From NCBI GenBank assembly GCA_000153745.1, contig DS022282.1, positions 1,594,816-1,658,815 on the forward strand: a DNA stretch of 64,000 bases, in the 5' to 3' direction. Under the pieces are notes generated by a model. That model saw only the letters and a list, made by a program, of their open reading frames with translations. It was not told where the DNA came from and made no database searches. The position numbers were made by a program, and so were the translations under genes. Source of the DNA: Rhodobacterales bacterium HTCC2255. Lineage in GTDB: Bacteria > Pseudomonadota > Alphaproteobacteria > Rhodobacterales > Rhodobacteraceae. This document shows, one piece after another, positions 8,622-18,705 of this stretch (the stretch's first letter is position 1; the number at the start of each line of letters is the position of its first letter).

Positions 8622-9458
8622 ATGTCTGATACTACTATCAAAATAGCATTCCAAGGTGTCTTGGGTGCATATTCGCATCAAGCTTGTTTTGAAGCGTATC
8701 CTGAGGCAAATGTTTTGCCATGTAATAGTTTTCAAGCCGCAATTGATGCAGTTTCAGTGGGAAATGCAGATTTGGCCATGTTGCCAGTTGAAAACTCAAC
8801 TTATGGGCGAGTCGCTGATATTCACCAGTTACTTCCAAATTCTGGATTGCATATAATTGGCGAACATTATGTACGAGTTCATATAAACCTTCTAGGTTTA
8901 CAAGGTTCAAAGTTATCAGATATTAAATCTGCAATGAGTCATACAGTTTTATTGGGACAATGCCGCAATTATCTCAAAGAGCATAATATTGAATCGATTA
9001 CTGGTGTCGATACAGCGGGCTCAGCAGAGATTGTTTCAAAAAATCAAAATTTAAATCAGGCTGCTCTAGCCTCAGAATTGGCTGGGAAAATTTATGGATT
9101 GGATGTGCTTGCGAGGCATATCGAAGATGAGTCAAACAACACAACGCGTTTCTTAGTTATGTCTACAAACACTAAGAGCGTAAAAATAAAAGAAAATAGA
9201 ATTAAAACATCTTTGGTATTTCGTGTTCGTAATATTCCTGCAGCACTTTATAAAGCTATGGGTGGATTTGCTACAAATGGCGTGAACATGGTCAAGCTAG
9301 AAAGTTACATGGTTGATGGGTCATTTACTGCTACACAATTTTACCTAGATATCATTGGCCATCCAGATGAAACTGCCGTCAAACGGGCAATGGAAGAGTT
9401 ATCATATTTCACAACTGATGTTAAAATTTTAGGTGTATATGAATCAGGTGAATACTAA
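8622..9458 (+). CDS. pheA: prephenate dehydratase
   Basis: A 278-residue monofunctional enzyme converting prephenate to phenylpyruvate in phenylalanine synthesis. The catalytic domain (about 1-185) shows GVLGAYSHQA near the N-terminus and the substrate-binding NNTTRF motif. A C-terminal ACT domain (about 195-278) contains KLESYMVDGSF, the position of the ESRP-like allosteric Phe site. There is no chorismate mutase domain. Its stop codon directly abuts that of the convergent nudC. AAGGAA precedes the ATG. Confidence 0.93.
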   Translation: MSDTTIKIAFQGVLGAYSHQACFEAYPEANVLPCNSFQAAIDAVSVGNADLAMLPVENSTYGRVADIHQLLPNSGLHIIGEHYVRVHINLLGLQGSKLSDIKSAMSHTVLLGQCRNYLKEHNIESITGVDTAGSAEIVSKNQNLNQAALASELAGKIYGLDVLARHIEDESNNTTRFLVMSTNTKSVKIKENRIKTSLVFRVRNIPAALYKAMGGFATNGVNMVKLESYMVDGSFTATQFYLDIIGHPDETAVKRAMEELSYFTTDVKILGVYESGEY

Positions 9459-10424
9459 TTATTTCTTATGAGTTAGAGTACCCTTTACCCAATTTTGTAT
9501 TAGAAATTCTGCTATAGTTCCAGGTCGAGCGGGTGTGATTCCAACGTCATAACCTGCATAGGCTTTTAAGAGTACGTCTTTACTGACCCATTGAGCATCT
9601 TCTAACTCATTTTGATCAATAGTAATTTCGCGAGTTATTGCTTTTGCCATACAGCCAAGCATTAGGGATGATGGAAATGCCCATGGCTGAGAAATCACAT
9701 AATTAACATGACTTATATCAATGTTAGTTTCTTCTTTTACTTCTCTTGCAACTGCTGCTTCCATTGTTTCACCTGGTTCAATAAATCCAGCAAGACAAGA
9801 ATACATTTTTTCTGGCCACTGAGGTGAGCGTCCTAATAAAATTTTGTTTCCCTGAGTAATTAACATGATTACTACAGGGTCTGTTCTTGGATATTGGGAG
9901 GTATTACATTTATTGCAATCACGTTGCCATCCAGATTGGGTTGAAACGGTTTTATTTCCACATTTTGAACAAAATGTATTATTATTATGCCAAGAAAATA
10001 GTGCTTTTGCTGTAGAAGCTAAACCAGCTTCCATGTCAGACAACTGTGTCATAATAAATCTTAGGTCGTTGAAATTTTGATAAAATGGTAAATCTGGGTG
10101 GCTTTGAGAAGTTTGATCTATAAAGCTTGGTTTTATATTGTCGGGTAAATCCTCAGGGTTCCAGTTTGAGATATCATGTGCAAAATAGTTAAATTTATCT
10201 ACCTGTCCTAAAAAGATTGGTGGAACATTTGAATGTTTAATTAATGGATGAGTTGAAGATAAATACACAAGACTAAAATTATTTTGGTCAATTAGAATTT
10301 TCCCGCGCCAAATAATTAAATTTTTTGCAATTGATTCGATTTTTGTATTATTAAACTTAGACCTTAAGTGTGCTGCTCTATCAAATTCCGAGCCATAAAA
10401 ACTTAATTCAGTTAAATCTAACAT
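9459..10424 (-). CDS. nudC: NAD(+)/NADH diphosphatase (NudC family Nudix hydrolase)
   Basis: A 321-residue protein with the full NudC layout: an N-terminal domain, a four-cysteine zinc ribbon (CSKCGN and CNKCN), and a Nudix domain whose box reads GFIEPGETMEAAVAREVKEE. The NudC-specific SQPWAFPSSLM motif follows the Nudix box. NudC hydrolyses NAD(H) to NMN(H) and AMP and removes NAD caps from RNA in E. coli. Convergent with pheA and divergent from the SRP RNA gene. Confidence 0.92.
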   Translation of the reverse strand: MLDLTELSFYGSEFDRAAHLRSKFNNTKIESIAKNLIIWRGKILIDQNNFSLVYLSSTHPLIKHSNVPPIFLGQVDKFNYFAHDISNWNPEDLPDNIKPSFIDQTSQSHPDLPFYQNFNDLRFIMTQLSDMEAGLASTAKALFSWHNNNTFCSKCGNKTVSTQSGWQRDCNKCNTSQYPRTDPVVIMLITQGNKILLGRSPQWPEKMYSCLAGFIEPGETMEAAVAREVKEETNIDISHVNYVISQPWAFPSSLMLGCMAKAITREITIDQNELEDAQWVSKDVLLKAYAGYDVGITPARPGTIAEFLIQNWVKGTLTHKK

Positions 10425-10450
10425 AGTTTACCTTTGTGCGCTCTCAGCTC

Positions 10451-10478
10451 TTGATGCTGCTTATATAACGCTTTATAT
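10451..10478 (+). promoter_or_regulatory. probable promoter of the SRP RNA gene
   Basis: TTGATG (10451-10456) and TTATAT (10473-10478), 16 bases apart, end about eight bases before the predicted 5' end of the RNA. Confidence 0.5.
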
Positions 10479-10485
10479 CCATCGT

Positions 10486-10585
10486 CGAGAGGTTGGCGCG
10501 GGCAAGCGCCTCGCCAACCCGGTCAGGTCCGGAAGGAAGCAGCCGCAACGAGCCCCGTTTGGGTCGCTGTCCAGCCTCTCACCTT
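10486..10585 (+). ncRNA. ffs: signal recognition particle 4.5S-type RNA
   Basis: The conserved apical domain is unmistakable: GGTCAGGTCCGGAAGGAAGC followed by AGC...CAACGAG. The outer stem is GAGAGG at the 5' side (10489 onward) paired with CCTCTC (about 10575-10580). The product is the short bacterial SRP RNA, which binds Ffh for co-translational membrane targeting. Ends are approximate. The order ffs-dnaX-ybaB-recR is conserved in many alphaproteobacteria. Confidence 0.95.
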
Positions 10586-10713
10586 TTCTTAGTTTTTCAA
10601 TATATGAAAAATATTAAAAAAATTACAAATAATGTGATTGTTTACAATCAGAGCCTTGCCGTGATGCGTCGCAAGCTTTACGTTAATATAAGTATAATGA
10701 AGCTGTGGAGCCA

Positions 10714-12498
10714 ATGAGCGAGATTCCAGAAACCAAAAAAACATCATATCAAGTTTTAGCACGAAAATACCGCCCAGAAACTTTTTCTGATATGGTTGGT
10801 CAAGATGCCATGGTGCGTACGTTAAAGAATGCGTTTGAGGCTGATAGAATAGCGCATGCATTTGTTATGACTGGAATACGTGGTACGGGTAAAACAACGA
10901 CTGCTAGAATTATAGCAAAAGGAATGAATTGTGTCGGTGTCGATGGTACAGGTGGTCCTACAACTGAACCATGCGGACAATGTGAGCATTGCTTGTCAAT
11001 AATTCAGGGTAGACATGTAGATGTTATGGAAATGGATGCAGCTAGCCGAACTGGTGTTGGTGATATTCGTGAAATAATAGATAGTGTGCATTACTCTGCC
11101 GCATCTGCAAGATATAAAATTTATATTATCGATGAAGTGCACATGTTATCGACTAGCGCTTTCAATGCTTTATTAAAAACTCTTGAAGAACCTCCAGCGC
11201 ATGTAAAATTTATTTTTGCAACGACTGAAATCCGCAAGATCCCTGTGACTGTTTTATCTCGTTGTCAAAGGTTTGATCTCCGACGAATTGAACCTGATGA
11301 TATGATGGAATTGTTGAAAAAAATTGCTGAGTCGGAAGAAGCGAAAATTTCTCAAGATGCGCTTGCATTGATTACCCGCGGTAGTGAAGGTTCTGCAAGG
11401 GATGCTATTTCATTGCTAGATCAAGCTATTGCTCATGGTGCTGGGGAAACTAACGCTGACCAAGTAAGGGCTATGCTTGGGCTTGCTGATCGTGGCCGTG
11501 TATTGGATTTATTTGACATGATAATGCGTGGGCAAGCTGACAAAGCGCTAGAAGAACTATCTGGTCAGTATGCTGATGGAGCTGATCCTTTAGCTATATT
11601 GCGTGATTTGGCTGAGATCACACACTGGATTTCAGTAATTAAGATTTCTCCCCAAACTGTAGATGATCCTACTGTATCACCCGATGAGCGAGAGCGTGGT
11701 AAAGCTGCAGCATCTGATCTGCCAATGAGAGCTATGACACGAATGTGGCAAATGTTATTAAAGGCAATAGAAGAAGTTTCATCTGCTCCCAATGCAATGA
11801 TGGCAGCTGAAATGGCAATCATTCGGTTAACACATGTGGCTGATTTACCAAGTCCAGAAGAGCTCATTAAAAAAATACAAAATGATCCTAATCCACCTGT
11901 TTCATCTGGTCACAATGGGCCATCAGTTACTACTCAATCTGAGAATAAGGCCCCTAAGCAACAAAACATTCAAGTTCCGTCTAATCTCTCGGGCACTAAA
12001 TTATCCAGCGAGGGGATTATGAGTATTGTGGCTCCTCAACTTCAAGAAGAAGAGCCATTAGTAAAATATAGCGAATTTAATCAAGTGTTAGAATTAATTC
12101 GATCACATCGAGATATGAAACTTCTTTACGATGTTGAGACATATGTTCGTGTTGTAAAATATTTACCTGGAAGGTTGGAGTTTGAACCCACCAAGGAGGC
12201 ACCAAAAGATTTAGCTCAGAGATTAAGTCAGAAGTTACAAGATTGGACTAAATCTCGTTGGGCAATCACTTTGGTAAATGAAGGTGGTGCGGCAACTATT
12301 GCAGAGCAAAAATTAGAAGCTCGAGATGATTTACACGCTAAAGTGTCTACTCATCCACTAGTTCGAGCAACACTATTAGCATTTCCAAATTCTGAAATTA
12401 GAAATGTTAAATCTCTAAAGGATATGAATATTGATGATCAAATATTACAAGAAGTTCCAGAAGAGGACGATAGTTGGGATCCGTTTGAGGATAATTAA
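10714..12498 (+). CDS. dnaX: DNA polymerase III subunits gamma and tau
   Basis: A 594-residue clamp-loader ATPase. Walker A is GIRGTGKTT (about 54-62), followed by a zinc module with the cysteines of CVG, PCGQCEHC, then DEVHML (Walker B) and the arginine-finger motif VLSRCQRF. After the AAA+ and collar domains (to about 365) there is a low-complexity linker and a C-terminal tau-type domain. The ATG at 10714 is preferred, with GGAG just upstream; an in-frame GTG at 10705 would add three residues. It heads the dnaX-ybaB-recR operon: ybaB follows after 12 bases with its own GGAG. Confidence 0.95.
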   Translation: MSEIPETKKTSYQVLARKYRPETFSDMVGQDAMVRTLKNAFEADRIAHAFVMTGIRGTGKTTTARIIAKGMNCVGVDGTGGPTTEPCGQCEHCLSIIQGRHVDVMEMDAASRTGVGDIREIIDSVHYSAASARYKIYIIDEVHMLSTSAFNALLKTLEEPPAHVKFIFATTEIRKIPVTVLSRCQRFDLRRIEPDDMMELLKKIAESEEAKISQDALALITRGSEGSARDAISLLDQAIAHGAGETNADQVRAMLGLADRGRVLDLFDMIMRGQADKALEELSGQYADGADPLAILRDLAEITHWISVIKISPQTVDDPTVSPDERERGKAAASDLPMRAMTRMWQMLLKAIEEVSSAPNAMMAAEMAIIRLTHVADLPSPEELIKKIQNDPNPPVSSGHNGPSVTTQSENKAPKQQNIQVPSNLSGTKLSSEGIMSIVAPQLQEEEPLVKYSEFNQVLELIRSHRDMKLLYDVETYVRVVKYLPGRLEFEPTKEAPKDLAQRLSQKLQDWTKSRWAITLVNEGGAATIAEQKLEARDDLHAKVSTHPLVRATLLAFPNSEIRNVKSLKDMNIDDQILQEVPEEDDSWDPFEDN

Positions 12499-12510
12499 AG
12501 GAGAGCATGT

Positions 12511-12855
12511 ATGTTAAAAGGTTTAGGTAATCTAGGTGATATGGCTGGTATGATGGCCAAAGCAAAGGAAATGCAATCAAAGGTTGAGGAAGCTCAAGCT
12601 AAAGTTTCGGAAATCGAAGTAGATGGTGAGGCTGGAGCTGGGCTGGTTACGTGTAAGGTAAATGGTAAAGGTGAAGTTAAGGCATTAAATATTGATAAAT
12701 CTATTTTTAGCCCTGATGATAAAGAGATTGTTGAAGATTTAATAATTGCTGCATTAAAAGATGGAAAAGATAAGGCCGATATTAAAGCTAAAGCGGAAAT
12801 GGGAAAAATAACTGAAGGTTTAAATTTACCTGCTGGTATGAAGTTACCATTCTAA
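12511..12855 (+). CDS. ybaB: YbaB/EbfC nucleoid-associated protein
   Basis: A 114-residue protein of the YbaB/EbfC family. It starts MLKGLGNLGDMAGMM, then has the helical KAKEMQSKVEEAQAKV segment, and ends with the LNLPAGMKLPF tail. Family members are small dimeric DNA-binding proteins that coat the nucleoid and are almost always encoded between dnaX and recR, as here. GGAG lies seven bases before the ATG, and the stop codon is immediately followed by the recR start. Confidence 0.94.
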   Translation: MLKGLGNLGDMAGMMAKAKEMQSKVEEAQAKVSEIEVDGEAGAGLVTCKVNGKGEVKALNIDKSIFSPDDKEIVEDLIIAALKDGKDKADIKAKAEMGKITEGLNLPAGMKLPF

Positions 12856-13452
12856 ATGTCTAATAATCAGGACATTGATATATTAATTGCGCTGATGGCT
12901 AAGCTTCCTGGTCTTGGTCCTAGATCAGCGAGAAGAGCAGTACTTCACCTTATTAAAAAACGTGATATTTTGTTATCTCCTTTGTCGGATGCAATATATA
13001 ATGTGGCTCAAACGGCAAGAGAATGTTTGAGTTGTGGAAACATTGATACAAAAGATATTTGTGAAATTTGCATAAACTCAAAACGTGGGAATGGACAAAT
13101 CTGTGTTGTTGAGGATGTATCTGATCTATGGGCGATGGAAAGATCAAATGTTTTCAAAGGGAGATACCATGTCTTGGGAGGTAATCTATCTGCTCTAGAT
13201 GGTATTGGGCCAGATGAATTACGTATCCCGCATCTTGTAAAGCGCGTTAAAGGTGAAAATATTAATGAAATAATCCTTGCATTAAATGCAACTGTTGATG
13301 GTCAAACAACTGCACATTATATTGCAGATCAATTAGATGAAATGGATGTTGCTGTCACTTCTCTAGCGCAAGGTGTCCCAATTGGTGGTGAACTTGATTA
13401 CTTAGATGATGGCACCATTTCTGCAGCTTTAAATGCTAGAAAATCAGTTTAA
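12856..13452 (+). CDS. recR: recombination protein RecR
   Basis: A 198-residue protein. The N-terminal helix-hairpin-helix includes [16 protein letters not shown], followed by a four-cysteine zinc finger (CLSCGN and CEICIN) and a Toprim domain beginning [16 protein letters not shown]. RecR works with RecO and RecF to load RecA onto SSB-coated gaps; recO is also in this window (39302-40033). It starts directly after the ybaB stop without a gap. The last bases overlap the stop codon of the convergent DMT transporter gene. Confidence 0.95.
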   Translation: MSNNQDIDILIALMAKLPGLGPRSARRAVLHLIKKRDILLSPLSDAIYNVAQTARECLSCGNIDTKDICEICINSKRGNGQICVVEDVSDLWAMERSNVFKGRYHVLGGNLSALDGIGPDELRIPHLVKRVKGENINEIILALNATVDGQTTAHYIADQLDEMDVAVTSLAQGVPIGGELDYLDDGTISAALNARKSV

Positions 13453-14330
13453 TTTTTTGCTAACCGTTCACGGTTAGTAATATAAATAGTTGCTGCAATT
13501 ATTATTGTTGCACCAATATATGTTGTAACAACTGGTATTTCATTGAAGAAAAGATAAGCCATTAGACCAATAAGAACTACCCGAAAATATGATATGGGGG
13601 CAATTACAGCAGCCTGTGCATAAGTATACGCTTGAATATCTGAATATTGGCGTAAAATACCAAATATAATTAAAACTAAGGTCCAAAGAATTATATTTGT
13701 ATCTGTTGTAATTTCAAATACTGGAGCAGCCAATGGGATTGTAACTATTAGGCCAATGGCACTAGTTGATATCAAAGTGCTCAGAGGGCCATCGGTTCGA
13801 GCAAGATTTCTTGACATAACTAATGAAAAGCTAAAAAATATTGAAGATCCAATGCCATAGATCATATTAGTATCTATTATTTCAGAAGATGGGCGCATGA
13901 CTATGATAGTGCCGATAAACCCAACTAAAATGGCTAAAGTACGGCGGATACCAATTGTTTCCCTTCCCATTGCCACACTAATTATAGTCGCAAATATTGG
14001 TGCTGTAGCAAATAGTATTGCTGCAGCAGCAAGTGGTACAATCGATAATGTATAAAAACCTAAATGAACTGAAAATGCCATTAAAATTCCACGAATTAAG
14101 TGAGCACGTGGTTGTTTGAAATGTACTTTTGAGCGTAATCTTGGAACGACTAAAATAAGTATTCCAATTAGAATTAAAGTAAAAAAAAGGCGATACCCAA
14201 CAAGTAATCTAGTGTCCAGTCCTAGAGATGCTCCACGAACAGATATTGCCATCGCTGAAGCGCCTATCACTGAAAGCATTGCCCATAATATGCCGCGCCA
14301 GTTTTCCGCTTCTTGATTTTGTTCTGTCAC
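13449..14330 (-). CDS. DMT-superfamily (EamA-type) membrane transporter
   Basis: A 293-residue protein with ten hydrophobic segments in two EamA repeats, the hallmark of drug/metabolite transporters. It carries a Pro-rich loop ([18 protein letters not shown]) in the first repeat and a corresponding [15 protein letters not shown] in the second. The substrate cannot be deduced. It ends antisense into recR by two bases and lies 18 bases downstream of hemE on the same strand, so the two may be co-transcribed. Confidence 0.85.
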   Translation of the reverse strand: MTEQNQEAENWRGILWAMLSVIGASAMAISVRGASLGLDTRLLVGYRLFFTLILIGILILVVPRLRSKVHFKQPRAHLIRGILMAFSVHLGFYTLSIVPLAAAAILFATAPIFATIISVAMGRETIGIRRTLAILVGFIGTIIVMRPSSEIIDTNMIYGIGSSIFFSFSLVMSRNLARTDGPLSTLISTSAIGLIVTIPLAAPVFEITTDTNIILWTLVLIIFGILRQYSDIQAYTYAQAAVIAPISYFRVVLIGLMAYLFFNEIPVVTTYIGATIIIAATIYITNRERLAKN

Positions 14331-14348
14331 GACAAACCCTTTTTGAAA

Positions 14349-15386
14349 TTAATTTCTTATGGCCTCTATCATCTTCGTTACATTGCTGGGATCTGCGTCT
14401 GGTGTAATTCCGTGACCTAGGTTAAATATATGTGGCCCGTTTGATAATGCTTTTACAATTCTTTTTGTTTCGTTAATGAGAGTTTGCCCACCAGAAACTA
14501 GTAACTTTTGATCTAAATTCCCTTGTACACAGGTTACTTTTTGTAGCTCATTTGCTGCCCACTGAGTATCAACTGAGCTATCAATTGCGACGCAATCAAC
14601 AGCCGTTGATTGAGCATAATTAAGATAGCCGTTATTTGTTGCTCCACGGGGAAATCCAATTATTTTGATATTTGGATGAATTTTTCTCAATTCATCAGAA
14701 ATTATTTTGGATGGTTCAATGCAATATCGTTCAAATAATTCGCCCTTTAATGATCCAGCCCAACTATCAAATATTTTCACAACTTCAGCACCAGCATCAA
14801 TCTGTTTAGATAAATAATGCACTGTGGCGTGCGTAATTTTATTTATTAATAAATCAAAAACTTCTGGATTTGTTTTGATCAAATCTAAAGCTGGTTTTTG
14901 GTTTGGTGTTCCACGCCCTGCAATCATGTATGTCGCTACCGTCCAGGGTGCGCCAGCAAATCCAATTAAAGTTGTTTCATCAGGTAATACTGATGATAAT
15001 TTACGGACAGTTTCATATATTGGAGAAAGAACTTGATCAATATTTTCTATATCGCCAAGTAAATCAAAATCATTTTGGTCTGTAATGGTCGATAATCGTG
15101 GCCCCTCACCAGTCACAAACCATAGTTTTGCTCCGAGTGCTTGAGGAATTAGTAAAATGTCAGCAAATAATATAGCAGCATCAAAGCCGTATTTTCTAAT
15201 TGGTTGTAAGGTAACCTCAGTTGCTAACTCTGGATTATAGCAAAGTGATAAAAAATCACCGGCTAAAGAGCGCGTTGCTTTATATTCAGGTAAATAGCGA
15301 CCTGCTTGACGCATCATCCAGACAGGGGGCGTAGAGAGTTTTTCACCATTTAATGCACGAATAATTAATTTATTTTTTGTTTCCAT
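14349..15386 (-). CDS. hemE: uroporphyrinogen decarboxylase
   Basis: A 345-residue enzyme decarboxylating the four acetate groups of uroporphyrinogen III to give coproporphyrinogen III. The signature [15 protein letters not shown] is near the N-terminus, the catalytic region [14 protein letters not shown] follows, and the C-terminal [13 protein letters not shown] loop is typical. It is divergent from hemC, so two consecutive haem-synthesis enzymes share an 85-base control region, an arrangement common in Rhodobacterales. Confidence 0.96.
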   Translation of the reverse strand: METKNKLIIRALNGEKLSTPPVWMMRQAGRYLPEYKATRSLAGDFLSLCYNPELATEVTLQPIRKYGFDAAILFADILLIPQALGAKLWFVTGEGPRLSTITDQNDFDLLGDIENIDQVLSPIYETVRKLSSVLPDETTLIGFAGAPWTVATYMIAGRGTPNQKPALDLIKTNPEVFDLLINKITHATVHYLSKQIDAGAEVVKIFDSWAGSLKGELFERYCIEPSKIISDELRKIHPNIKIIGFPRGATNNGYLNYAQSTAVDCVAIDSSVDTQWAANELQKVTCVQGNLDQKLLVSGGQTLINETKRIVKALSNGPHIFNLGHGITPDADPSNVTKMIEAIRN

Positions 15387-15471
15387 TTTTGTGTTTTAGC
15401 GAGGATATGTCACATAGGAAAGTGTAATCATTACCATTGAAGCGAATGTCGCAGGAGGTTATCAAGAAGAT

Positions 15472-16395
15472 ATGAGATTTACACCAAATTCCCCTTTAGT
15501 CATCGGAACACGAGGTTCTCCGTTAGCATTGGCACAAGCTCACGAAACAATGGGGAGATTAATACGTTCAACTGGATTAGATGAAAGTTGTTTCAAAATA
15601 ACAGTTATCAAAACAAGTGGTGATAAAATACAGGACCGACCATTAAGCGAAGTTGGAGGTAAAGGTTTATTTACCAAAGAGATTGAAGATGCGATGTTAG
15701 ATTATGGTATTGATATTGCAGTTCACTCAATGAAAGATATGCCAGTTATTTGTCCAGAAGGGTTGAAGCTCAGTTGTTATCTACCACGGGAGGATGTGCG
15801 CGATTCGTTTATTTCTACTAAATATAAAAATATAAACGAATTACCAAAAGGTGCTACTGTAGGTACTTCAAGTTTACGACGCCGTGCACAATTATTAAAT
15901 AAAAGACCAGATTTAAAAATTGTTGAATTTCGGGGTAATGTTCAAACAAGATTACGTAAACTTAATGAGGGGGTTGCTGAAGCAACTTTCTTGGCCTGTG
16001 CGGGTTTGAACCGGTTAGGTCGTAATGAAATCTCAAATCCAATTGAACCTGATGATATGCTTCCAGCAATTGCCCAAGGTTGTATTGGCATTGAGCAACG
16101 CGAAGGTGATACCGAAATAGCTGAAATTTTAACAAAAATTAATGATAAGTCAGCGTCTTTGCGATTGGCAGCTGAGCGTACTTTGTTGGCAGAATTAGAT
16201 GGATCATGTCAAACACCTATTGCTGGTCTTGCAGAATTAGATGGCCAAAAAATGCGTTTACGTGGTGAAGTTATACGACCTGATGGATCTGAAGTTCTTA
16301 AGGATGAAATAATATGTCATGTGAATGAGGGCGTTGAGATGGCTTCAGGCATGGCTAAACGCCTTAGAGATCAAATGGGTGAAGATTTTTTCTAA
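15472..16395 (+). CDS. hemC: hydroxymethylbilane synthase (porphobilinogen deaminase)
   Basis: A 307-residue enzyme joining four porphobilinogen units. It opens with VIGTRGSPLALAQA, has the cofactor-binding arginines in SSLRRRAQLL, and carries the dipyrromethane-attachment cysteine in LDGSCQTPIAG (about residue 246). AGGAGG precedes the start at a slightly long spacing. It is transcribed away from hemE. Confidence 0.96.
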   Translation: MRFTPNSPLVIGTRGSPLALAQAHETMGRLIRSTGLDESCFKITVIKTSGDKIQDRPLSEVGGKGLFTKEIEDAMLDYGIDIAVHSMKDMPVICPEGLKLSCYLPREDVRDSFISTKYKNINELPKGATVGTSSLRRRAQLLNKRPDLKIVEFRGNVQTRLRKLNEGVAEATFLACAGLNRLGRNEISNPIEPDDMLPAIAQGCIGIEQREGDTEIAEILTKINDKSASLRLAAERTLLAELDGSCQTPIAGLAELDGQKMRLRGEVIRPDGSEVLKDEIICHVNEGVEMASGMAKRLRDQMGEDFF

Positions 16396-16451
16396 AATTT
16401 GCGAAATTGAGTTTACAAACTTGATTTTTCACGCCACAAGGTCCACGTGAT

Positions 16452-16537
16452 GCGAGCGTGGCGGAATGGTAGACGCGCCAGACTTAAAATCTGTTGTCCG
16501 TATGGGCGTGGGGGTTCAAGTCCCCCCGCTCGCACCA
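16452..16537 (+). tRNA. tRNA-Leu (anticodon TAA)
   Basis: An 86-base class II tRNA. The acceptor is GCGAGCG/CGCTCGC, the D-arm is TGGCGGAATGGTAGACGC, the anticodon loop is CTTAAAA in stem CAGA/TCTG (reads UUA), and a variable arm and a GGTTCAAGTCC T-loop follow. CCA is encoded at 16535-16537. The codon it reads suits this AT-rich genome. Confidence 0.97.
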
Positions 16538-16593
16538 CAAAATCTCAAAATTATTTAGAATACACCTTAAATATAATTAATTTTTAGATATTT

Positions 16594-17169
16594 TCATTCA
16601 TAGCTTTGGATTATAGCTTCCAATAAATTTATGGCATCTTGAGAAAACCAATCTGCTTCACGTTGAATTCTGGCAATTTCTTGCCCTTCAGGATTTAGAA
16701 TCAGTGTTGCTGGTAATCCACGAACTCCAAAAGATGCAGCTAATTTCATTTTTGGATCTCTGTGAAGTGTCAGTGATGTGATTGAGTTTTCTTTAAAAAA
16801 TTGTTTCATTATTGGAATTGAATTACGCCCTACGGCTATTGTGACAACCTCAAACTTATCGGCACTAATTTTTTTATTTATTGCATCAAGAGATGGCATT
16901 TCAGCTCTGCATGGCGCACACCATGTTGCCCAAAGGTTTAAAAGAATAACTTTACCGTTATAATTAGACAGGTTTAAAGTATTATCATTTTCATCAGAAA
17001 AAGTTGTATTAACCATAGCTTTTGGCTCTGTGTGAATAGCTACTAAGCGCATATCCCCTGAACGCATATTTAAAAGATTATCCACATTAAGCGTATTAGC
17101 TGTCAAAGGATTTGCACCTACTGCCAGCAAGGTATAAAGCGTTGCGCAGAGAATTCTAATTTTAGTCAC
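16594..17169 (-). CDS. TlpA/ResA-type periplasmic thioredoxin-like protein
   Basis: A 191-residue secreted or membrane-anchored protein. The N-terminal hydrophobic stretch ILCATLYTLLAVGANPLTA is a signal peptide or anchor. The thioredoxin fold carries the redox motif WCAPCRAEMP and the cis-Pro segment GLPATLILNPEG. Family members reduce disulfides in the periplasm, often for cytochrome c or oxidase maturation. It is divergent from argH, a common arrangement in Rhodobacteraceae. The substrate is not evident. Confidence 0.88.
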   Translation of the reverse strand: MTKIRILCATLYTLLAVGANPLTANTLNVDNLLNMRSGDMRLVAIHTEPKAMVNTTFSDENDNTLNLSNYNGKVILLNLWATWCAPCRAEMPSLDAINKKISADKFEVVTIAVGRNSIPIMKQFFKENSITSLTLHRDPKMKLAASFGVRGLPATLILNPEGQEIARIQREADWFSQDAINLLEAIIQSYE

Positions 17170-17200
17170 AATGTGGCTCCTTTAAAATGGTATTAATTAT

Positions 17201-18595
17201 ATGTCTGATAAAAATTCATCAAATGCAATGTGGGGCGGACGTTTCGCAAGCGGTCCAGATGCCATAATGGAGTCAATTAATGCATCTATTGATTTTGACA
17301 AGAGGATTGCAGTTCAAGATATTGCAGGATCGATTGCCCATTCTGCAATGTTGGCCAAACAAAATATAATTACTGAGACTGATGCAGAAGCCATAAAAGA
17401 AGGACTTCTTATAATCTTGTCAGAAATTGAAAATGGAACTTTTGAGTATTCAAAAGCACTAGAAGATATTCATATGAATATTGAAAGCCGTTTAAAAGAA
17501 ATAATTGGTGAGCCTGCTGGTCGATTGCATACTGGGCGTTCAAGAAACGACCAAGTTGCAACAGATTTCAAATTGTGGACACGTGATCAATATGATGCAA
17601 TAATTGAAGGCTTATCAGAGTTGATGAAAGCATTAATAAACCAAGCTGACGAAGGCGCTGAGATTGTTATGCCTGGCTTTACTCATTTACAAGTGGCTCA
17701 ACCAGTTACTTGGGGACACCATATGATGGCATATGTCGAAATGTTTGCAAGAGATCGTTCTCGTTTTTCAGATGCTAGAGCTCGAATGAATGAAAGCCCG
17801 TTAGGAGCAGCTGCTCTTGCTGGTACTGGTTTCCCCATTGATAGACATGATACTGCTCATGCACTAGGCTTTAGTGCGCCCTCGGCAAATTCATTAGATG
17901 CAGTTTCTGATCGTGATTTTGCATTAGAGTTCTTAAGTGCATCATCAATTTGTGCTACTCATTTATCTCGTTTTGCAGAAGAGTTAGTTATTTGGTCTTC
18001 TGCTCAGTTTAAATTTGTTACTTTATCTGACAAATTTAGCACGGGTTCATCTATTATGCCTCAGAAAAAAAATCCAGATGCGGCGGAGTTAATTCGAGCT
18101 AAAGTTGGCCGTATTACAGGATCATTAGTGGGGCTTTTAATGGTCATGAAAGGTCTACCTCTAGCTTATTCAAAAGATATGCAAGAAGATAAAGAACAGG
18201 TATTCGACGCCTCTGACAGCCTGATGCTGGCACTCGCAGCAATGACTGGAATGGTATCAGATATGAAGCCTAATATTGCATCTCTTGAAAGTGCAGCCTC
18301 ATCAGGATTTTCAACAGCTACTGATTTAGCTGATTGGTTGGTTCGAGACTTGGGAATGCCATTTAGAGAAGCACATCATATTACAGGAGCTTTGGTAGCA
18401 AAAGCAGAGGAAAAAGGGTGTGATCTACCTGATTTAAGCCTCAAAGAGATGCAAAAGGTAAATGAAAAAATTAACGTTGATGTGTTCAATTTTTTAGGAG
18501 TTCAAAATTCTGTTGCAAGTCGTCAAAGTTATGGAGGAACAGCTCCTAAACAGGTGCGGATGCAGATAGCTCGGTGGAGAGAAGTTCTATCATGA
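17201..18595 (+). CDS. argH: argininosuccinate lyase
   Basis: A 464-residue fumarase/aspartase-superfamily enzyme giving arginine and fumarate from argininosuccinate. Visible motifs are [11 protein letters not shown] at the N-terminus, the substrate loop [12 protein letters not shown], and the superfamily signature [12 protein letters not shown] with the catalytic serine (about 280-292). Length is standard. Its TGA overlaps the ATG of a tiny lipoprotein gene (ATGA at 18592-18595). Confidence 0.96.
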   Translation: MSDKNSSNAMWGGRFASGPDAIMESINASIDFDKRIAVQDIAGSIAHSAMLAKQNIITETDAEAIKEGLLIILSEIENGTFEYSKALEDIHMNIESRLKEIIGEPAGRLHTGRSRNDQVATDFKLWTRDQYDAIIEGLSELMKALINQADEGAEIVMPGFTHLQVAQPVTWGHHMMAYVEMFARDRSRFSDARARMNESPLGAAALAGTGFPIDRHDTAHALGFSAPSANSLDAVSDRDFALEFLSASSICATHLSRFAEELVIWSSAQFKFVTLSDKFSTGSSIMPQKKNPDAAELIRAKVGRITGSLVGLLMVMKGLPLAYSKDMQEDKEQVFDASDSLMLALAAMTGMVSDMKPNIASLESAASSGFSTATDLADWLVRDLGMPFREAHHITGALVAKAEEKGCDLPDLSLKEMQKVNEKINVDVFNFLGVQNSVASRQSYGGTAPKQVRMQIARWREVLS

Positions 18596-18705
18596 TTTAT
18601 AAACTATTTTTTGCACTATTTTTAATTTCAAGTATCAACGGTTGTGGGATAAAAGGTGACCCTTTGCCCATTGATGAGGGTGTGTCATGTCTTTCATGCG
18701 ATTAA
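18592..18705 (+). CDS. lptM: LptM-like (YifL-type) small lipoprotein, 37 residues
   Basis: This short gene starts inside the argH stop codon (ATGA). The protein is [14 protein letters not shown], then the lipobox INGC with Cys18, then [14 protein letters not shown] lipid-modified cysteine followed by C-G-x-K-G-x-L matches the LptM family, which helps mature the LptD/LptE LPS translocon in E. coli. In many proteobacteria this gene sits next to lysA, and lysA is only 309 bases downstream here. The assignment rests on the signal peptide, the motif and the position. The last 19 bases overlap the next gene in another frame. Confidence 0.75.
   Translation: MIYKLFFALFLISSINGCGIKGDPLPIDEGVSCLSCD

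Noticed and set aside
8502-8735. N-terminal extension of the cytochrome c frame
   Set aside because: It runs antisense through the cycM/pheA control region into pheA, its residues do not resemble a cytochrome or signal sequence, and a well-spaced GGAGAG supports the ATG at 8501.
11863-11875. Seven-A run in dnaX as a possible programmed frameshift giving a short gamma subunit
   Set aside because: The run is in the right region, at the end of the ATPase part, but its phase (T AAA AAA A) does not give the classical A AAA AAG slippery codons, and no stimulatory stem or nearby -1 stop was evident.
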